Position numbers and translations under genes: made by a program. DNA of 64,000 bases from Allolobophora icterica (Eukaryota; Annelida; Clitellata; Crassiclitellata; Lumbricidae). This document shows positions 58,680 to 64,000 of the stretch, one piece after another. Under the pieces are notes generated by a model that ran no database searches, was not told the origin of the DNA, and saw only the letters and a program-made list of their open reading frames with translations. The DNA lies in the NCBI GenBank assembly GCA_963556255.1, contig OY744611.1, positions 3,059,730-3,123,729 on the forward strand. The letters are read 5' to 3'. The stretch's first letter is position 1. The number at the start of each line of letters is the position of its first letter.

Positions 58680-58990
58680 CTATCTTAAGGAGGGAGTGGT
58701 TTGTCTCAGTCTCATCCATTCCAGACCGTAGATTTGTTCGTTTTGCTGCACAGAATGACTGGTAGTTCCCCATCAACTGTGCAGCACAGCACTTTCGCTT
58801 TGGTGGGACGAATTTCCTGGAATAGGTTACGTAGCATCTTACGACATGAGCTTCGTGGTCTTCCTGTGTTTCTACTGTAAACGCCTGAAAATCATTTTGT
58901 TCGATCCTGGATTTCCGTCGTTGGTTCGTTTTCGCCTCTGCTGAGTTGCTCTTAAAGAGGAGCTATATAAATATGTGATGACAATTACAA
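58680..58990 (+). repeat. SINE-like or retroposon 3' fragment
   Basis: Ends with CTTAAAGAGGAGCTATATAAATATG and a short (ACAATT)n tail, like L2-type 3' ends (compare 45135-45178). The body has no pol III boxes or ORF. A non-autonomous partner of an L2 family is possible. Confidence 0.45.
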
Positions 58991-59465
58991 TTACAATCCG
59001 TTAACTGAAGTATGTGTGTACAGAAATGTTCCTGTGTCGCATCCTGGACTTTGGCAGAGCTGCGGGGACAGAGTTGTAATTGTCCAGGCACGTAAGAATA
59101 GCAGTTGGTAGAATAAAACATTACGGACGTATAACTCTGATCCGTAGACCTCCTTAAACTTACCGAACTGTACAGGAGTTCAGCCTCTGGACTTGGAACA
59201 TGGTCCATTGTCAATTTACTCGTTTTATCGTAAAAAATGAGAAATCCGGATTGGATTAATTTTTTGTTCTGTTTGTCTCGACGCGATCTTAATCTGGGTG
59301 AAATAGGAACATTTAATTCTGGGTCAATCGAGGTCATTTCAAGGTCAGAAAATAATTAAATCTAGCAAAACTCAGAAAAATGGCCAGATCTCGACCAATA
59401 ATTGCTTAGATCAGCTATTTTTTTTAAATTTTGAAATGGAGCCGTTATCGATTCCCTTTCAATCC

Positions 59466-59592
59466 ATAGATCGCCTATTTTCTGACCAGCAATAATTATC
59501 AATTCCTTCTTTTTCCGAGTCGAACTTCAGTCAATTCGAAGACATCCAATTCTTAGATCGCCTATCTTCTGTCCAGCAATAATTATGAATTC
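59466..59592 (+). repeat. 86-bp spaced tandem duplication
   Basis: TAGATCGCCTATTTTCTGAC, CAGCAATAATTATCAATTCC at 59467 recurs with three changes at 59553. Confidence 0.8.
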
Positions 59593-60100
59593 CGGCAATC
59601 CAAGCCTGCACTTGCGTCACTAGTGTTTGCATTTTAGATACACAAGCAAGAGTGTAAGATGCATGGCACATCAAGTGCAGATGGATATCATCAGCAAACT
59701 GATGAATCCGAGCTTCAAGAGCGGAAATGATCTTCGTCAGATCGGTCGTATTCAGAACCGTCTGAGGACTGATCATTGTGGAACACCGACGATAACTGGT
59801 GCACAAAATAACTTTTTCATGCTCACGGCTACATCATTGCACACACATCCAGGAAAGAACAGAGCCAATCCAGTGACTCGTCTACAACTCCATAATACGT
59901 GTTTACTCTGGTCAGCAGGATGTCTTGGTCCATCGCCACTCCGCTCACGTCCAGAAGTAGGGGATCGTGACAGCATAGACTTTACTGTAAAAGAAGAAAT
60001 CCAAGCATTGAAAAGAATGATGGCGTCTTGAAGCAGTATGCAGTGACGTCTCAAAAGGGACGTGTTGTCATGCAACTTGCACACATTACTTCTCTCATAG
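59520..60100 (-). mobile_element. CR1-like reverse transcriptase fragment
   Basis: The minus frame gives HQFADDIHLHLMCHAS (the RT catalytic box with FADD) followed by VSKMQTLVTQVQAWIAGI. Upstream, a second frame carries SSFTVKSMLS and ends in VGVPQ, the preceding RT box. The two are separated by a small frame break. 5' and 3' ends are missing. Confidence 0.75.
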
Positions 60101-60980
60101 ATATTAATATTGTAATAGACGCATTAGAGACTAGCGGGGAATGGATTGGATTTTGATGAACCCTGCCATGTGGACGAGGCCATTCGATTTAATTAACCTG
60201 ATTTTAACGTTCTCCATGTTTCTCAACTCTTTGTCGCCGTGCTTTGTGCTTTAATCGACCATTTTTGCATCCAGGTATGTCTACTTTGATTTTTATCCGA
60301 TTCGTTTATTTAGCTTTCCCTTCAAACTCTCATTCTTGCGTGGCAATACTAGGAGCTGTTCTGACACCAACCTGCCTGACCTGTATGACTCTCATTAAGC
60401 ATGAACATTTTGAGCGGGCAAGCGAAGTATGAAAAGTTCTGAATTTAAACGGCATATCTATTTACACCTGTTCGTCCTATTACACCCGTATTTAGTATAT
60501 CTACGGAGAAGGCTGACAAAGCGATCTTTGCAAAAACTGTTTAGCCATGAGTCTGTTTCATCTGACTTACCGATCTCTGCATCTTTATGGACCCCGTAAC
60601 AAACCGTACCCTGGTTCTAAACTCCCACCCTTGACTGCGTAGAACAACCCTCCACCCTCCCATGGCACGAGTCACCCAGTTGTCTTAATATCCGCTTGTC
60701 ATACACACATATCAGACGGCCATGAAGACGTTCATGCATAGGCGCAGCAGCTTGAGGCTCATGCTCGCCATTCCAACTTGATTGCACATCCGGAGATTTA
60801 TGAGCCCCTCCATAAACATATTTCTAAAGACCACCTCTAGCATTGTCGCATGCTTTAACTTGGGTTATGCGAAATATTTGCAGCAGTTGGCAAGCGCTGC
60901 TGCAGTTTGTTCCATGTATTCTAGCTCAGCCATCTCGAGCGGGTCGAAGGAGGAATTTGGCCAATGTCATCAAAAGCCGA
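60101..60980. other. Non-coding, no recognised feature
   Basis: Plus-strand ORFs at 60244-60985 show no domain. Confidence 0.4.
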
Positions 60981-61289
60981 GTTAAGACATTGTCCCTGGA
61001 TCAAAGATCCTACCCGGTTTTACGACCTTCAGATGTAGGTCATCGCATTCCGTCAAAAAACTCAGATCGTAAGGTGCTTTCATTGCAGCTATTAACTCGA
61101 AATTGAAGGATGTGAACATCCGTGCGACCACCCGCATCTCTTGCGAGGAAGGCCAACGTGCCTCTCGTAATGAGGAGGACCTGCCTATACTTCTAAAGAA
61201 GCCTTTCCAGAACCAGCAGCCACCACTCTTTTTCAACTCGCGGAGTTCTATGTGCGGATGCCATTCATTCGTTCTTTTTGGGCTATTGG

Positions 61290-61560
61290 TGGCAGGCCTA
61301 ATGTATTTCGTCCTGTTGGAGTTGGTGAACCTTTGCGATACATCCGTTGCATTAGTAGGTCTACGTACTTTATTATTCTATTGCGAGGCGGGTGCCCTTC
61401 TTAGGCGAACTTTGTGATCTTTTGGACCAAACCAGAGGCATCAGACCCATTGCCGTTGGTTAAAGGAACACCTTTAGCATTATACATCGATTTAACCAAC
61501 CTCGTAAATCTTTTCCTGCGAAACGAGTTCTCTTCTGCAGGCGACTAGTTTGATTCTTTA
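61290..61560 (+). pseudogene. Reverse-transcriptase-like scrap
   Basis: The plus frame reads FLGELCDLLDQTRGIRPIAV then G and a stop (61409-61478). The GIRPIAVG word is typical of a group of invertebrate and fungal RT proteins (GGVRPIAVG). Surroundings are too decayed to classify. Confidence 0.4.
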
Positions 61561-61804
61561 AGAAATACTATAGTATCAGACACAGACCAATGCAGAACCC
61601 TGGGATATAGACATGGTGGATAAGCTTATATCTTTAGTTATAGATAGCACTGAGAAATATAGAACAGTCTGCCTGACAGTTCGTCGGTTACGGCCACTAG
61701 TCAGTGGGCCTTTCAAACGGGCAGCTATAGTAAGGCATCCCACAAGAAACCTCTCTATAAAATGAGCTGCTGCCAGAGAAAAATGAGTGCGTATATACTG
61801 TATG

Positions 61805-62934
61805 CAACGTTCCCTCTAATATATTTTCCTGTGCGCGCGGAACTAGCGGTTGTTTGAGCAGCCTCATTTCAGCGTGAGCAACACATTTTCAGAAACATTT
61901 TGTGTTTGTAATTGTAATTGTAACTATCGACTACATACACGTTTCTAATAATGTCTGTTTATTAAAGAAGATGTATGGCTTAGAAATCACATAAAGTTTT
62001 CATACTTTATCGCAATGATAATATTATGCTATGAATCCTACGACTACGAATGCAAAACTAAAATAAACTGAAGACCCACATGTAATTCTTATTCTAGCAT
62101 CAAAATAATACTGAACGCTAAAATATCTGCGGCCTATCCTTCTGCAACGACCATAGTTCATAAACTCTGCCGAGATTGACTTTCAATCCAGAACTTCGAT
62201 GAGACTTTATCCTCATCATCAGGTACAAGTGGTCAGTTTCCAGACGGTTCCGAGATTTGGTCTTCATGGCATTCATTAGGCTAAAACCGCGTTTATAGTC
62301 TGCACTTGAAGCCATTCGGGTTTTAACTGAGAATTATACTTCTTCTTGGCAAAGCTGTCAAATGTAATCTGGTTCGCTTTGCGCTTCGACAACGGTTTTA
62401 ATCATAAAGACATATGAAGCTGTGTCAGACCGGTTTAAACTTCCAGAGTGGAATCATACGGGTTTATCTGATTGACACACAGACCTACGGCATCACCGGT
62501 TGGAAGCTAGCTAGCCGGCGCAGCCGCATAGCGGCAATGCAGCTCACCAGCATCAGGATATCAGCAAGATCTTTCCACTCAGTGGAGAAACCTTGGGCTA
62601 CCAGCGTGCCTCTCAACAGGCTGGCCGGCCAAGCTGGTCTCCTGGTTAAGAGTCAACGCAGGACGTCCGAGTTAATGACATAGACTGACACAAACAGACT
62701 CCAAGGTTTCTAAGTGGCAAGATCTTGGACATACACTGGATACTGAGGTGTGATCACCGATCTATTAATAGAAATATTGACCTTCCGTTGACGCAAAGAT
62801 AAGTAGGTTAATAAATCAATGGCCTACCTTAGGTTAAACAAAACTGTTCTCACCAAAACTTGTGCGCGGAATTTTGAAGCTGCTGCGCGGCAGTTTCCAA
62901 AGAGCTGCGCGGTCGCAGCTTAGAGGTAACGTTG
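61805..62934. mobile_element. hAT element with transposase remnant
   Basis: The left end CAACGTTCCCTCTAA (61805-61819) pairs with TTAGAGGTAACGTTG (62920-62934). GTGCGCGCGG and CTGCGCGG words near both ends resemble a widespread animal hAT family. The hAT dimerisation fragment at 62315-62118 lies inside. No clear 8-bp TSD is visible, so the flanks have diverged. Confidence 0.7.
62118..62315 (-). pseudogene. hAT transposase C-terminal fragment
   Basis: The frame ASSADYKRGFSLMNAMKTKS, then RNRLETDHLYLMMRIK matches the hAT dimerisation region of KIAA1586/ZMYM6-type transposase relatives (ERGFSLMNRIKTKLRNRL pattern). Only about 50 residues are recognisable. It lies within TIRs at 61805 and 62934, which it presumably once recognised. 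Confidence 0.75.
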
Positions 62935-64000
62935 TATATAATATTTATGTCACATTAAGTATTTAAGTTTGTCTTTCACCTTAGTCAGCCATACGTATAC
63001 AGATCAGTAAGCCAAGTGTATAAATGTGCGTCTGTAATGCTTACCCAGCTGTCTCAGTCATACGTATTAAGGTGTGCGCTGCAACTTATAGGTCCAATGC
63101 ACGTGTATTTTAGACGAACGATGACGCATCGATGGCGTTCAGAATTGTGTGTGAAGAGCTTGTTCAATATTCCTACACACTCACAGCCTGAGTCGAGGCT
63201 TGAACCCGCACTTTACTTCGATTGTGTCACCCTGCGTTAATCGGCTTCAGATGAACTCGCCATTCTACGAACTGTTTATCATAGTAAAGCAAGCGTCAAC
63301 AGTTCTAGTAGATGCTTCTAGATGACGGACCAGGTTTCCTGTCCATTTAGGAAAAGGTGTGTAGGTGTGTTGGTTCTCAAACCGATCGTGACTGTTTCTC
63401 AGATCCACGGCGCACGAGGGCCATAATACTAAGTGCTACAACCATTCACACGAACAGCTTGAAAATTGAGAATGGTGAGAACGGCAGTCGTTATAGAAAA
63501 CATGTACATATTATAGATTTCTAATAAGTTGATCTGTCATCTCAAACAGCCACTCATGCGTTGTGTGCGTTGTAACTTACAGGTGTAATGCATATCTAGG
63601 GCGAACGTTGAAACATACACTACGTAGCACAGTTTGCTTGGAAGACTTGAGAACATTTCAATGTTGCCTCTATATATCGCCAGTTTACATAAATCTTTCT
63701 CTCCTGCGCTTTAGTAAAAACAACGCAGAACTGCATACACAACCATACCACAGAGCAATTGTGCGTGAAGAACTTGCTCAGTACCATAGGCGGAGACTTG
63801 GGCCTGAGTTTGGGGGGGGACAGGTCGGTCGGCTGGAGGACGATCGCCGAGGCGCGGAGCGCCGAGTAGGGGGAGGGGTTTGGGGAGGGGATGTGCCCGC
63901 TCCCCAACAAGGAAAATTTTTGAATTTCCACACTGTAATGGTAGCATTTTAAGCTGTCATCTTAGCAAAATTGGTTTATTTCAATGCTGATAAGAGTGGA
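62935..64000. other. Unassigned sequence with a diverged internal duplication
   Basis: GTGTGCGCTGCAACTTATAGG (63072) and GTGTGCGTTGTAACTTACAGG (63562) introduce similar blocks, and GAATTGTGTGTGAAGAGCTTG (63142) resembles CAATTGTGCGTGAAGAACTTG (63758). A GC-rich segment at 63785-63905 beginning CATAGGCGGAGACTTGGGCC looks like a transposon end. No gene is supported. Confidence 0.5.

Noticed and set aside
63563..63952. 129-codon ORF at the window end
   Set aside because: Runs into a GC-rich transposon-like segment; no domain.

Overview
This is a eukaryotic (animal) genomic window, dominated by transposable elements, simple repeats and non-coding DNA. Several things point to an invertebrate, most likely marine: a CARD exon, an intronless six-bladed NHL-type ORF, many hAT-type DNA elements with 8-bp target duplications, L2/CR1- and Jockey-like retroposons, Ty3/Gypsy and solo-LTR remnants, a piggyBac MITE, a Helentron-like element, long microsatellites, and frequent use of the palindrome TAGGCCTA. 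I cannot name the species or phylum. There are no bacterial-style operons, CRISPR arrays or rRNA.

Host-gene signal is sparse and lies on the minus strand. Three exon-like ORFs could belong together: a CARD exon (20728-20441), a terminal exon with a small unnamed C-terminal domain (12298-11916), and an NHL-propeller exon (9815-8839). The CARD exon ends in phase 1, and both downstream ORFs begin after a good AG acceptor in the matching phase, so either one (or both, as alternative 3' exons) could be joined to the CARD. The roughly 8-kb putative intron between CARD and the C-terminal exon holds a decayed Ty3/Gypsy element (12636-about 18268) and a piggyBac MITE (19260-19890). A second unidentified minus-strand gene is suggested at 41062-40477. 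It has one exon with strong splice signals and a second exon apparently broken, next to its donor, by a fold-back element with minisatellite arms.

Layout. 1-3.5 kb: non-coding DNA, an L2-like 3' end and a 343-bp tandem duplication. 3.9-7.6 kb: a probable LTR interrupted by a 3.2-kb hAT element that itself contains two further hAT MITEs. 7.6-8.6 kb: a solo LTR inside an (AT)n tract. 8.8-22 kb: the CARD/NHL region with its transposons and a minus-strand retroposon end. 22.6-24.9 kb: a Helentron-like element carrying a captured histone H2A fragment and an RTE-like reverse transcriptase. 25-30.8 kb: plus-strand retroposon 3' ends, a transposon-linked ORF and a hAT transposase relic. 32-36.5 kb: a CTTGGT-rich hAT MITE, triplet repeats, a tRNA-derived SINE candidate, a 32-bp satellite and an L2-like fragment. 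39-43.8 kb: the fold-back element, the unknown gene and a Gypsy LTR-gag fragment. 44-52 kb: compound microsatellites, a MITE candidate and several retroposons. 52.9-58.6 kb: a hAT nested in another element and the most complete L2-like element. 58.7-64 kb: small retroposon fragments, a hAT element with a transposase remnant, and unassigned DNA.

Nothing here looks like a working multi-gene pathway. The most notable points are the possible CARD-NHL gene, the H2A capture, the fold-back insertion in an exon, and the well-preserved nesting of hAT elements. All calls come from reading sequence and ORF translations by eye, without database searches.
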